A stretch of DNA of 64,000 bases from Novosphingobium sp. SG919 (GCF_012932495.1 NZ_JABCNG010000004.1:372001-436000), one strand, 5' to 3'; shown: positions 23,830-33,117, counted from the stretch's first letter. The notes: generated by a model from the sequence alone, not told the origin. Numbers and translations are program-made.

Positions 23830-25676
23830 TGGCCTTGCTTAGGAGAGGAAGTGGGAAGGACGCGGCAGACAGCGCTGCCGTAAGCGGGCAAGTCAAGCAC
23901 AACCGAGCCAGGCGCAGCCACATGGGCGGGGCACTGGCCCAACAGGCTTTGCAAGTCTTTCGCGCTCGTGCCGATCGTGCTGGCCACCTTGATGGGCTGG
24001 CCTGAGGTGTTGAAGGCAATCAGATATTCCGCGCCCGTGACAGGATCGAACCGCGAAACGCTGAACAAGCCAGGCTTTTCGCCATAGCTGCGGGTAACCT
24101 GCCGCCCGCGCGCCAGGGCGGGATGCGCGGCGCGCAAGCCGTTGAGCCGGGCGATCAGCTGGTAGAGCGGGTGATCGGGGTTGAAATTGTCCTGCGTCGT
24201 GGTGCGGGTGGTGCCCAGCAGCGGCTGGTCGTTGTAGCTCGCCACTTTGCTGGCGAACATGTCCTGCCGGGCGGCCTGGTCGTTGCCGTGGCCGACCATG
24301 CCCTGTTCGTCGCCGTAATAGACCACCGGGCTGCCGCGCAGGGTGAGCAGCATGGTATGGGCGAGCGCCGTGCGGGCGAGCAGTTCGTCCTGGCCGATGC
24401 CGGGCATGTCGTGCTCCACCAGCCAGGCAAAGCGGCCCACGTCGTGGTTGTCGATGAACGTCGGCTGGGCCAGCGCGGCCGCGTCTCCGCCCTGGTAGAG
24501 CACATCCCCATCGAACAAGTCGGCCAGCACATCGGTGCCCTTGCCCTGCGCCAGCACGGCGCGCACGGCGGCGTGGAAGGCAAAGTCGAGCACATTGGGA
24601 TAGCCGTCGCGCCGTGTGAAGCGGGCAATATAGCCGTTGTCCGGGTTCTCGCGCGCCACTTCGCCGAAGATGGCGAAATGGGGAATGCCCTGCGCCTTGG
24701 CCACTTGCTGCATCGCGGGGATGAAGGCCTGCCAGAAACCGGGATCGACATGGCGCGCGGTGTCGATGCGGAACCCGTCGACGTGGAACTTGCGAATCCA
24801 GTCGGCATAGATCGCGATCATCCCGGCACGCACGCGCGGGTGTTCGGTGAACACGTCGTCCAGCCCGACGAAATCGCCGAAGCGGCTGTTTTCGCCGCTG
24901 AATGTGCTGTCGCCCCGGTTGTGGTAATAGCGCACGTCGTTCAGCCAATCGGGCACTTTGGCGTGCTCTTCGCCCTTGGGAATGAAGGGCGTGTAGGCAT
25001 AGCCGGGATCGGTGAGGCGGGCGAAATTGGCCTCGCTCGAATCTTCGTCCCCGGCAAAGCCCTGGTTGATCGCCGGGCCGGACAGGCCGCCCTTGCGGCT
25101 ATAGGGATAGCTGGCCTTGTCGCGATAGGGGGCGGCGGTGCCAGCCGGCGCTTCGCGATACTGGATCACGTCGGCCGTGTGGTTGACCACGATATCCATG
25201 TAGACTTTCAAGCCGCGCGCATGGGCTGCGGTGACCAGTGCGGCAAATTCGGCATTGGTGCCAAAATGCGGATCGACCTGGGTGAAATCGGTGATCCAGT
25301 AGCCGTGGTAGCCGGCGCTTTCCTGCCCCGGCGCGCCCTGCACGGCCTTGTTCTTGAACACTGGGCCGACCCAGACGGCGGTGAAGCCCATGCCCTTGAT
25401 GTAATCCAGCCTCGCGATCAGGCCCTTTATGTCGCCGCCATGGTAAAAGCCCTTGTCGGCCGGATCGAAGCCGGTTTGCAGGCGCCCGCCCTTCAAGCCG
25501 CCGGTGTCGTTGGCGCTGTCACCATTGGCAAAGCGATCGGGCAAAACGAAATAGATCGACTCGCCCGCCGCCGGGCGCGCGGCCACGGCAGAGGGAGCGG
25601 GCGCGGCATGGGCCGGCGCCAAGGCGGAAGCAGCAAGAGCGGCCGCCAGGGCGGCAGCGCGGCGGCGCAGGATCAT
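23826..25676 (-). CDS. Secreted alpha-amylase / cyclomaltodextrinase-type GH13 enzyme
   Basis: The 616-residue protein has a signal peptide (about residues 1-25) and a GH13 barrel that starts ESIYFVLPDRFANGDSAND. The catalytic residues are Asp305 (GFRIDTARHVD), Glu339 (IFGEVARE) and Asp412 (FIDNHDVGRF). YHGYWITDFTQVDPHFGT and the calcium-loop-like sequence near residue 160 (DIVVNHTADV) are typical of bacterial extracellular amylases. It should break starch or long dextrins outside the cytoplasm for uptake by the TonB receptor. The ATG at 25676 starts the signal peptide and overlaps the halogenase stop by 4 bases. Confidence 0.93.
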   Translation of the reverse strand: MILRRRAAALAAALAASALAPAHAAPAPSAVAARPAAGESIYFVLPDRFANGDSANDTGGLKGGRLQTGFDPADKGFYHGGDIKGLIARLDYIKGMGFTAVWVGPVFKNKAVQGAPGQESAGYHGYWITDFTQVDPHFGTNAEFAALVTAAHARGLKVYMDIVVNHTADVIQYREAPAGTAAPYRDKASYPYSRKGGLSGPAINQGFAGDEDSSEANFARLTDPGYAYTPFIPKGEEHAKVPDWLNDVRYYHNRGDSTFSGENSRFGDFVGLDDVFTEHPRVRAGMIAIYADWIRKFHVDGFRIDTARHVDPGFWQAFIPAMQQVAKAQGIPHFAIFGEVARENPDNGYIARFTRRDGYPNVLDFAFHAAVRAVLAQGKGTDVLADLFDGDVLYQGGDAAALAQPTFIDNHDVGRFAWLVEHDMPGIGQDELLARTALAHTMLLTLRGSPVVYYGDEQGMVGHGNDQAARQDMFASKVASYNDQPLLGTTRTTTQDNFNPDHPLYQLIARLNGLRAAHPALARGRQVTRSYGEKPGLFSVSRFDPVTGAEYLIAFNTSGQPIKVASTIGTSAKDLQSLLGQCPAHVAAPGSVVLDLPAYGSAVCRVLPTSSPKQGQ

Positions 25677-27193
25677 GCAACAAGTCCTTGTGGGGAAGGC
25701 GCGGCGCAATGGCGCGCGATGTAATCGGCGTGGGTGGGCCAGGCGGCCACTTCACGGGCATAGAGCGTGTGCAGGGTATCGAGCCAGGCGGCCAGGTCGC
25801 TTTCCGAGACCGCTTCGGCCAGGGCGTGGCTGGTGGCGGGCACGATGCCCTGGCCGACCAGCACTTGCAGCCAGCCGACTTCGCTGAACAGATCGGACTG
25901 ATCACGGAACAGGTGTCCGGCGCTGCGGAAAAGTTCGATCTTTTCGGCCAGGCTGTCGGGCAGGGCCATGCTGCGGCAGGCCTGCCAGAACGGTTCTTCG
26001 CGTTCGTTCGCCCAGTAATGCAGCACGATGAAGTCGCGGATGCGTTCCATCTCGTCGGCAAACTGGCGGTTGAACGTCGCGCGCACGGCAGGCGCCGGGC
26101 GGCAGGTGGGGCCAAACGCCATGATCCGCGCGATCATCGACTGGATCAGGTGGATCGAGGTGGATTCCAATGGTTCGAGGAACCCACTGGCCAGGCCCAT
26201 GGCGATCACGTTGTGCGACCAGGCCTGGCGCGTGCGACCCGTGGCAAAGCGGATCACGCGCGGATCGGCGAGCGGGGCGCCGTCGAGATTGGCGAGCAGG
26301 CCGGCCGCGGCTTCGTCATCGCTCAGGAAGGCGCTGCAATAGACGCGGCCATTGCCGGTGCGATGTTGCAGCGGGATGCGCCATTGCCAGCCGACGGCGT
26401 GGGCGGTGGCGCGCGTATAGGGCGTGAGCGGTGCGGTCCGTTCGCTGGGCACGGCCACGGCGCTGTTGGCGGGCAGCAGGTGCGACCAATCGTCGAACCC
26501 GACGCCCAGTGTGTCCTGGATCAGCAGCGCGCGCAGGCCGGAGCAATCGATGAACAGGTCACCGGCCACCACGCGGCCATCGGCCAGGGTGAGGGTGGTG
26601 ACATCGCCGTTCTGCCCATCGCGTGCGACGGACACGATCGTGCCTTCCTGGCGGACCACGCCATGCTTTTGCGCGTAGCGACGCAGGTAGGCGGCATAGA
26701 GCCCGGCATCGAAATGGAAGGCGTGGGGAACGGCGGGCACGTTGCGGTTGGTCAGCGGCGCGCCGTCGTGCATCTTGCCTGCGCGGGCGGCCAGGTCATT
26801 CACGCTGTAATCGCCCAGCGGGCGGGCCAGGCCCAGGCGATGCGCGCGCGACCAGAAATGGCGGAAGCCGCCCAGGCCAATGTCGCGGCCCACGTCGCCA
26901 AAGGCGTGGAGATAGCTGTGGCCGGGGCGGAGCCAGCCGGCGAATTCGATGCCCAGCTTGAACGTGGCGCCCGTCGCGCGGATGAAATCGGTCTCGTCGA
27001 TCCCCAGCGTCTGGTTGAACATGCGGATCTGGGGAATGGTGGCCTCGCCCACGCCGATGGTGCCGATGGCATCGCTTTCGACCAGGGTGATGCGGGTATT
27101 TTCGCCCACGAAATGGGCCAGGGCCGCCGCGCACATCCAGCCGGCGGTGCCACCGCCCACGATGGTGATCGAACGTGCTGCTTGGCTGTCCAT
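25673..27193 (-). CDS. Flavin-dependent tryptophan-halogenase family protein
   Basis: The 506-residue protein keeps all hallmark residues of flavin-dependent halogenases: the FAD-binding GGGTAG (13-18), Lys79 at the position of the catalytic lysine of PrnA, WQWRIP (269-274, the WxWxIP motif that blocks monooxygenase activity), and Glu343 in FLEPLESTSIHLIQ. It needs reduced FAD from a separate reductase. Homologues are recurrent next to TonB receptors and amylases in sphingomonads, Caulobacter and Xanthomonas, where no substrate is known. Its coupling to the amylase gene (ATGA) means it is made with the sugar enzymes. Whether it halogenates indole compounds, a glycan-linked aromatic, or nothing is open. 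Confidence 0.92.
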   Translation of the reverse strand: MDSQAARSITIVGGGTAGWMCAAALAHFVGENTRITLVESDAIGTIGVGEATIPQIRMFNQTLGIDETDFIRATGATFKLGIEFAGWLRPGHSYLHAFGDVGRDIGLGGFRHFWSRAHRLGLARPLGDYSVNDLAARAGKMHDGAPLTNRNVPAVPHAFHFDAGLYAAYLRRYAQKHGVVRQEGTIVSVARDGQNGDVTTLTLADGRVVAGDLFIDCSGLRALLIQDTLGVGFDDWSHLLPANSAVAVPSERTAPLTPYTRATAHAVGWQWRIPLQHRTGNGRVYCSAFLSDDEAAAGLLANLDGAPLADPRVIRFATGRTRQAWSHNVIAMGLASGFLEPLESTSIHLIQSMIARIMAFGPTCRPAPAVRATFNRQFADEMERIRDFIVLHYWANEREEPFWQACRSMALPDSLAEKIELFRSAGHLFRDQSDLFSEVGWLQVLVGQGIVPATSHALAEAVSESDLAAWLDTLHTLYAREVAAWPTHADYIARHCAAPSPQGLVA

Positions 27194-27244
27194 GGCCGGG
27201 CGCCTTCCGGTTAGAGCGTGACGACGTTTCGCACCCTGGGGGTT

Positions 27245-27278
27245 GAAAGCGGGTGGCCCGGCAGAGCCACCCGCTTTC
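27245..27278 (-). terminator. Intercistronic stem-loop, TonB receptor / halogenase
   Basis: A perfect 13-bp stem GAAAGCGGGTGGC/GCCACCCGCTTTC with an 8-base loop lies 10 bases after the receptor stop and 52 bases before the halogenase start. Without a T run it is more likely a 3' stabiliser or partial terminator that lets the receptor be made in excess over the enzymes. Confidence 0.55.
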
Positions 27279-27287
27279 GGAGGGAAC

Positions 27288-30119
27288 TTACAGCTTGTAG
27301 CTTACGGTCAGATAGAAATCGCGGCCATAGCGCTGGTAATCGATCACCTGGCGCGGATCGTTGTTCTGGTAGGTGATGAACGGACGATCGGTGAGGTTCT
27401 TGGCCTGGAACATGACAGCCAGACCTGCCAGCGACGAACCGGGCTGGAATTCATACCCGATCTGTGCATCGAGAATGCCTTCCGACTTGGCCGTGCGATA
27501 GGTGGGATTGGCCGAAAGACCCGCCACTTCCGCCAGGAAGCTGGAGCGGAAGCGATAGTTCGCCCGCGCCTGGAACCCGGCCTTTTCATAATAGACCGAG
27601 GCATTGGCCACCCACTTGGAGAGGCCCGGCAGCGTGATCGGATCGTCCGGGTTCTTGGCAAAGACGATGCGGCTGTCGGTATAGCTGACCGAGCCGAACA
27701 CGCCGAAGCCATCGAGCACCGGGGTGAACATGCCGAACGGCAGCGAAGCCGTCGCTTCGGCGCCCTTGACCGTGCCCTTGCCGGTGTTGCCCGGCGCCGT
27801 CACCGGCCCGATCGTGGTGGCGATCTGGTCGCGGATCGCGGCCGGCAGGCTGGCGACGACCGACTTGAAATCATAGGCGTAGGAGTTGTTGGGATCGACG
27901 AAGTCGGTCAGGCGCTTGTAATAGAGCGCTGCCGACACATAGCCGCCCTTGGCGAAGTAGTGCTCGGCCGACAGGTCGAGATTGGCCGACTTGTAGGGAC
28001 GCAGCGCCGCGTTGCCGCCGTTCGAGCTGAAGAACGGACGCGTCGGATCGGTGGAGCCGATGTTGGTCGGGTTGATCGAGAATTCCTGGTTCACGCGTTC
28101 CTGGTCAAGCCGCGGGCGCACCATGGTGAGCGAGCCGGCGAGCTTGAGGTAGGTGGCCGGGGCCAGTTCCAGCGCGAAGTTGGCGCTGGGCAGCACGTTC
28201 CAGTACTTGGCGCCGCCGGTGGCGGGCGTCACGATCACCGCGCCGGTGGTGCTGTCGAAGTTCGAGAGCGACCCCTTGCTGCTCTGGTCGGTGTAGATGC
28301 CCTGAACGCCGATGGTGCCCGACAGGCGCTTGCCGCCCACGTCGCCATCCAGCTTGATCATGGCATAGCCGGTCCAGACCTTTTCCGTCACCGAGTTGTC
28401 GCGCACCAGCGAGACCGGGCGGTTGTCGTACACCGAGTTGTACGCGTTGTTGTAGAGGTACATCGGATCGAGCGCGAGCATGCGCGGCACGCCGAGGTAG
28501 GCGAGCGGAACCGTGCCGATGACGGCGGCCTGCGGGATGGGCGCGAACGTGGTGGTGCCGCTGCCCGGCGTGCAACCGGTGCCGCCGCCCTTGGGGCACA
28601 GGAAGTACGAGGTGAACGCCGAGGTCTTCTTGCGATAGCTGTAGTTGGCGCCCACTTCCCAGCCCTTGAGCAACCCGCCCGAGGCGAATTCGCCATCCAG
28701 GCTGGCGCGCAGCGAGGCCAGATCGTCCTTGAAGCTGGGCTTGTTGAGGAAGCCGGCCTGGACCACGGCGGTGGTGCCGTTGTAGCCCCAGCCGCGCGGA
28801 TCGGTGATGCCGAAATTCGCCGCGTTGCCATAGTCGAGCGTGGGCACGATATCGAACGTGCCGTTGCTGTTCTGGGTGATGTGCAGCGTGTCGCGCGCGC
28901 CACCGGTGATATAGCCGGTGCCCGAATAGTTTTCGAGCAGGAAGTCGGTGCGCTTGGCGTGGCTGTAGCTGGCATCGACCGTCAGGTGCATCGTGTCGGA
29001 CAGGCCGAACACGTTGTTCCAGCCGATCGACAGGTTGTCGGCCTTGCGCTGGTTATAGTCGTTGCGCATCACCGCCTTGACGTTGGTGATCGTGGCATCG
29101 GTGACGAAGCCGTTCTTCACCGTGTAGCCCGGCTGGATCGTGGTGGTGTCACCGCCGCCCAGGCCCGACCAATCGGGGAAGATCGGGAATTCGATCCCGC
29201 GCAGGTGCTGCGTTTCCTTGAAGTGCGAATAGAGCACGTCGAGCGTGGAGTGCCAGTTGTCGTTGGGCTGGTATTCCAGCGTGGCGACCGCGCCATAGCG
29301 GTTGAGCAGGTTGGACTGCACATAGGGCTTGGCGCCGCCCAGCATCAGGGTCTTGCCATCGGACAGCGTGGGGAAGCCCCAGGCGTTGTAGCGTTCGTCC
29401 TGCGACGGGGCCGAGGTGGCCGAAACGCCGATGGCGATGCCGAAGGTGTCGTCGGCGAACTTGTCCACATACGTGGCCGAAGCGCGATAGCCATAGCGCT
29501 GGCCATCGGGATTGAGCTTCTTCATGCCGTTCATCTGGCCGCGCAGCTGCACGGCGATGACGCGGCCGGCCTGGGCGAGCGGACGCAGCATGCGCAGATC
29601 GACCGTGCCGGAAATGCCCGCCGCGATCAGCGAAGGATCGGCGGCCTTGTGGACGACCACGTTCTTGAAGAATTCCGACGGGTACTGATCGTATTCGACG
29701 CCGCGGTTATCGCCTACGGTCACCTGTTCGCGGCCGTTGAGCAGCGTGGTGGAAAAATCCGGACCAAGGCCACGGATCGACAGGCGCTGGTCGCGCCCTT
29801 CCAGGCGCTGCGCGGTCACGCCGGGCAGGCGGGCGAGCGAGTCCGCAATCGAGACGTCGGGCAACTTGCCGATGTCTTCGGCCGAAACCGCTTCGACGAT
29901 GGCGATCGAATTGCGCTTGATCGAGGCCGAGGCATTGAGCGAGGCGCGGATACCCGAAACCACGATGGCGCCCTGTTCGGGAGTGGCATCTGCGGTTGCC
30001 TGCGGCGCCGTCGCGGGTGCCGCTTCCTGAGCGAGAGCCGGGCTGCTGCCGGCCAGAACGGTCGCCAGCGCGACCAGCGAGCAGCGCAAGCCGCCCGCAG
30101 AAACTGCGTGATGTGCCAT
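27288..30119 (-). CDS. TonB-dependent receptor for maltodextrins (inferred)
   Basis: The 943-residue protein has a signal peptide (cleavage near residue 30, ALAQE), a TonB-box-like GAIVVSGIRASL segment, a plug domain (about 65-200: DIGKLPDVSIADSLARLPGV, QRLSIRGLGPDFSTTLLNGR) and a long beta-barrel that ends with an aromatic-rich strand YLTVSYKL. It belongs to the large group of receptors used for carbohydrates in Caulobacter, Xanthomonas and sphingomonads. The substrate, maltodextrin, is inferred from the amylase and glucosidases behind it and the sugar importer nearby. The ribosome site GGAAGG is 4 bases before ATG 30119. The leader region shared with lacI carries a candidate operator. Confidence 0.92.
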   Translation of the reverse strand: MAHHAVSAGGLRCSLVALATVLAGSSPALAQEAAPATAPQATADATPEQGAIVVSGIRASLNASASIKRNSIAIVEAVSAEDIGKLPDVSIADSLARLPGVTAQRLEGRDQRLSIRGLGPDFSTTLLNGREQVTVGDNRGVEYDQYPSEFFKNVVVHKAADPSLIAAGISGTVDLRMLRPLAQAGRVIAVQLRGQMNGMKKLNPDGQRYGYRASATYVDKFADDTFGIAIGVSATSAPSQDERYNAWGFPTLSDGKTLMLGGAKPYVQSNLLNRYGAVATLEYQPNDNWHSTLDVLYSHFKETQHLRGIEFPIFPDWSGLGGGDTTTIQPGYTVKNGFVTDATITNVKAVMRNDYNQRKADNLSIGWNNVFGLSDTMHLTVDASYSHAKRTDFLLENYSGTGYITGGARDTLHITQNSNGTFDIVPTLDYGNAANFGITDPRGWGYNGTTAVVQAGFLNKPSFKDDLASLRASLDGEFASGGLLKGWEVGANYSYRKKTSAFTSYFLCPKGGGTGCTPGSGTTTFAPIPQAAVIGTVPLAYLGVPRMLALDPMYLYNNAYNSVYDNRPVSLVRDNSVTEKVWTGYAMIKLDGDVGGKRLSGTIGVQGIYTDQSSKGSLSNFDSTTGAVIVTPATGGAKYWNVLPSANFALELAPATYLKLAGSLTMVRPRLDQERVNQEFSINPTNIGSTDPTRPFFSSNGGNAALRPYKSANLDLSAEHYFAKGGYVSAALYYKRLTDFVDPNNSYAYDFKSVVASLPAAIRDQIATTIGPVTAPGNTGKGTVKGAEATASLPFGMFTPVLDGFGVFGSVSYTDSRIVFAKNPDDPITLPGLSKWVANASVYYEKAGFQARANYRFRSSFLAEVAGLSANPTYRTAKSEGILDAQIGYEFQPGSSLAGLAVMFQAKNLTDRPFITYQNNDPRQVIDYQRYGRDFYLTVSYKL

Positions 30120-30488
30120 GATACCTTCCACTCCCCCAGCCGGCACTCTTACCGGCCACGAACCTTGTTGGCGGGCCCATCGCCATTTGGGCGATCGGCA
30201 TATGCGCGATACCCGCCAGGTTCATCCATCCCGCTGGGCGGCATGTGTGACACCTGGTTCCACCGGATCTCGCTTGTTTACAAACTACGCCCAAGCAAGG
30301 CCGGAGCGAATAAGGCATACGTATACCATGCATTCCGGCATATTTCGCTTATGCGAAAAAATGTCTTTTTTTCCATATGTATAGATTTGAAGATCATGCC
30401 ATTGGCAGGGCATATGCCCACGCTTTGTTGCATAAATTAAAAATTATGCATAGTGTGCGCGGTAACAATCCGGGTGGGAGAGCACGCC
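30120..30488. promoter_or_regulatory. Divergent control region, TonB receptor / lacI-type regulator
   Basis: These 369 bases are AT-richer than the coding DNA around them, mainly from 30280 to 30460, as expected for promoters. Besides the candidate LacI operator at 30315-30326, they hold a 12-bp perfect palindrome GGGCATATGCCC at 30408-30419 and an inverted repeat TGCATAA-8-TTATGCA at 30429-30450. I cannot place -35 and -10 boxes with confidence. Confidence 0.6.
30315..30326. promoter_or_regulatory. Candidate LacI-family operator 1
   Basis: GCATACGTATAC differs by one base from the perfect palindrome GCATACGTATGC with a central CG, the usual build of LacI/GalR operators. It stands between the TonB-receptor gene and the lacI-type gene; a second copy with one different mismatch lies before the MFS importer. 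Confidence 0.6.
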
Positions 30489-31523
30489 ATGGGGCGCAAA
30501 CCTTCGAACAAGCCGACCAGTTTCGAAATCGCCTACCTGGCCGGGGTTTCGCAGCCCACCGTCAGCCGGGCGCTGCGCGGCAGCAAATCGGTGAGCAAGG
30601 CGACGCGCGAAAAGATCGAGGCGATCGCCCGCCAGCTCAACTACACGGTGGACAAGAACGCCTCTTCGTTGCGCACGCAGCGCTCCAACACCCTGGCGTT
30701 GCTGTTTTTCGAAGATCCCACGCCCGATGAATCCAACATCAACCCGTTCTTCCTTTCGATGCTGGGCTCGATCACCCGGCATTGCGCGGCCAAGGGGCTG
30801 GACCTGCTGGTCTCGTTCCAGAAACTGGAGGACGACTGGCACCGCCGCTATCAGGAAAGCCACCGCGCCGACGGGCTGATCCTGCTGGGTTATGGCGACT
30901 ATACCCTCTATGAAAGCCGCCTGCGCCAACTGGTGAAGGCCGGCACCCATTTCGTGCGCTGGGGTTCGGTTGACCAGGGCACGATCGGCGCCACCGTGGG
31001 ATCGGACAATTTCGGTGCCGGGCGGCTGGCGGGCGAGCACCTGATCGCGCGGGGCCGCCGGCGCATCGCATTCCTCGGCCAAGCCGACAGCCATTATCCC
31101 GAATTCGAACAACGCCATGCAGGCCTGCTGCGTGCGCTGGCGGCAGCGGGCTTGTCGCAAGACCCGGCGCTGGTGGTCGATGCGATCAGTTCGGAAGAAT
31201 CCGGCCATGGCGCGGCGCGCACGCTGCTCTCGCGCGGGGTGGCGTTCGATGCCATCTTTGCCGCCAGCGACCTGATCGCCATCGGCGCGCAGCGCGTGCT
31301 GGCCGATGCCGGGCTGGCCGTGCCCGGCGACGTGGCGATCGTGGGGTTCGACGATATTCCCGCCGCGGGCTTTGCCAATCCCCCGCTCACCACCGTGGTG
31401 CAGGACATCCGCCTGGCAGGGGAAGCCTTGGTGGAATCGGTACTTGCGCAAATCGAGGAGCGCATTCCGCCGCCCGCCGTGCTGCCCACCCGGCTGGTGG
31501 TGCGGGCGAGCAGCGGAGGGTAG
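30489..31523 (+). CDS. LacI/GalR-family regulator of the maltodextrin locus
   Basis: The 344-residue protein has the N-terminal helix-turn-helix EIAYLAGVSQPTVSRALRGS with hinge helix NYTVDKNASSLRTQRS, and a periplasmic-binding-like effector domain that ends VPGDVAIVGFDDIPAAGFANPPLTTV. It should bind short palindromic operators as a dimer and release or bind on a sugar signal such as maltose. The position between the divergent TonB-receptor operon and the MFS importer, and the paired operator-like sites, make it the likely controller of both. ATG 30489 follows GGGTGGGAGAG, a good ribosome site. Confidence 0.93.
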   Translation: MGRKPSNKPTSFEIAYLAGVSQPTVSRALRGSKSVSKATREKIEAIARQLNYTVDKNASSLRTQRSNTLALLFFEDPTPDESNINPFFLSMLGSITRHCAAKGLDLLVSFQKLEDDWHRRYQESHRADGLILLGYGDYTLYESRLRQLVKAGTHFVRWGSVDQGTIGATVGSDNFGAGRLAGEHLIARGRRRIAFLGQADSHYPEFEQRHAGLLRALAAAGLSQDPALVVDAISSEESGHGAARTLLSRGVAFDAIFAASDLIAIGAQRVLADAGLAVPGDVAIVGFDDIPAAGFANPPLTTVVQDIRLAGEALVESVLAQIEERIPPPAVLPTRLVVRASSGG

Positions 31524-31566
31524 CATTGCTGCCAGCGCGAGGGTTCCACCACCTGGCCAACGCATA

Positions 31567-31578
31567 GCATTCGTATGC
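31567..31578. promoter_or_regulatory. Candidate LacI-family operator 2
   Basis: GCATTCGTATGC is one base away from the palindrome GCATACGTATGC and shares ten of twelve positions with operator 1. It lies 61 bases upstream of the MFS importer start, just after the regulator gene, a place where it could control the importer separately. Confidence 0.6.
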
Positions 31579-31638
31579 ATCTCGCTCCTGCGGTCGCTCT
31601 GGCGCATCGCGGCAGGCGGGAAATGAAGAGAGGACGCC

Positions 31639-33117
31639 ATGAGCACCGCTGCGTTTGGGGCACAAAAACCCCCACAGACATTCTGGGGGCTGTGGAACAC
31701 CAGCTTCGGCTTTTTCGGCATCCAGTTGGCCTTCGCGCTGCAGAACGCCAACGTCAGCCGCATTTTCCAGGCGCTGGGCAGCAAGGTGGACGATCTGGCA
31801 TTCCTGTGGATCGCGGGGCCGGTCACCGGCCTGGTGGTGCAGCCGCTGATCGGGCACTGGTCGGATCGCACCTGGGGCAAGTTCGGCCGGCGGCGGCCCT
31901 ATTTCGTGGCCGGCGCGGTTCTGGCGGCGCTGGCGCTGCTGGGCCTGCCCAACACGCCGCTGCTGATCCTGGCCGCGCTGTTCCTCTGGTTGCTCGACGC
32001 TTCGCTCAACGTGGCGATGGAACCGTTCCGCGCCTTTGTGGGCGACATGACGCCGCCGCACCAGCGCGCCCAGGGCTTTGCCCTGCAAACATGGTTCATC
32101 GGTGCGGGCGCGGTGCTGGGCAGCCTGGCGCCGGCTGCGTTCAAGGCGATGGGCATTGCCAATACCGCACCTGAAGGGGTGATCCCACCCTCGGTGCGCT
32201 ATAGTTTCTACCTCGGCGCCTTTGCCATGGTGGCGGCAGTGGCGTGGACCGCGCTGCGCGTGCGCGAATACAGCCCGGCGCAGATGGCCGCCTTTGCCGA
32301 AGAGCCGGAAACCGAGGCCAGCCATGGGCCGCTGGTCAATCCCGCGCGTGGGCCGCTGTGGATCATTGGCGGGGCGGTGCTGCTCGGCCTGGTCTTGGCG
32401 CTGGGCCTCGACAAGCAGTTGCTGGTGCTGGGCGGCGGGCTGGTGGCGTTCGGCCTGTTGCAAGTGGTGGTGCGGGCATTGGGCAGCACCGGCGCGCTGG
32501 CCCATGTGGTAAGCGACCTGGCGCAGATGCCGCGCGCGATGCGGCAATTGGCCCTGGCGCAGTTCTTCACCTGGGTCGCGCTGTTCATCCTGTGGATCTA
32601 CACCACGCCGGTGGTCACGCGCGAAGTGTTCCATGCCACCGACACCAGCGGCGCAGCCTATAACGCCGGGGCCGACTGGGTGGGCGTGATGTTCGCCTTT
32701 TACAATGGCGTTGCGGCACTGGCGGCGTTTGCCCTGCCGGTGCTGGCGCGGCGGATTGGCAATGTGCGCACGCATATGGTGGGGCTGGGCGCCGGGGCGC
32801 TGGCCTTCGTGCTGCTGCTGGTCATCCGCGATGCCACGCTGCTGCTGGTGCCGATGGCCCTGGTGGGCGTGGCCTGGGCTTCCATCCTGGGCATGCCCTA
32901 TGTGATCCTCACCCGGGTGCTGCCCCCGCGCAAGTTCGGCATCTATATCGGGTTGTTCAACTTGTTCATCGTGATCCCGCAACTCATCGTGGCGACGGCC
33001 ATGGGCGGGGTGATGCGCAGCTTTTTTCCTGACGAGCCGAAGTGGACGATGCTGGTGGCGGCGCTTGTCATGGCTGGCGCGGTGGTGGCCATGGCGCGGG
33101 TGGAAGAGACCGATTGA
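31639..33117 (+). CDS. MFS sugar importer (maltose/sucrose-type)
   Basis: The 492-residue protein has about twelve membrane helices. WNTSFGFFGIQLAFALQNANVSRIFQ at the N-terminus, followed by IAGPVTGLVVQPLIGHWSDRTWGKFGRRRPYF (the MFS motif A with GRRRP), is typical of the disaccharide-cation symporters related to plant SUC and sphingomonad/Caulobacter maltose carriers. It would carry maltose or short dextrins from periplasm to cytoplasm, where the GH13 glucosidase acts. AGAGAGGACGCC before ATG gives a good ribosome site. It ends one base before the converging serine hydrolase stop. Confidence 0.9.
   Translation: MSTAAFGAQKPPQTFWGLWNTSFGFFGIQLAFALQNANVSRIFQALGSKVDDLAFLWIAGPVTGLVVQPLIGHWSDRTWGKFGRRRPYFVAGAVLAALALLGLPNTPLLILAALFLWLLDASLNVAMEPFRAFVGDMTPPHQRAQGFALQTWFIGAGAVLGSLAPAAFKAMGIANTAPEGVIPPSVRYSFYLGAFAMVAAVAWTALRVREYSPAQMAAFAEEPETEASHGPLVNPARGPLWIIGGAVLLGLVLALGLDKQLLVLGGGLVAFGLLQVVVRALGSTGALAHVVSDLAQMPRAMRQLALAQFFTWVALFILWIYTTPVVTREVFHATDTSGAAYNAGADWVGVMFAFYNGVAALAAFALPVLARRIGNVRTHMVGLGAGALAFVLLLVIRDATLLLVPMALVGVAWASILGMPYVILTRVLPPRKFGIYIGLFNLFIVIPQLIVATAMGGVMRSFFPDEPKWTMLVAALVMAGAVVAMARVEETD

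Noticed and set aside
27243..30440. A 1065-codon open frame on the plus strand opposite the TonB receptor
   Set aside because: It is the mirror of a real, signal-peptide-bearing receptor gene; its product is rich in Arg, His and Gly without any domain. High G+C makes long antisense frames common.
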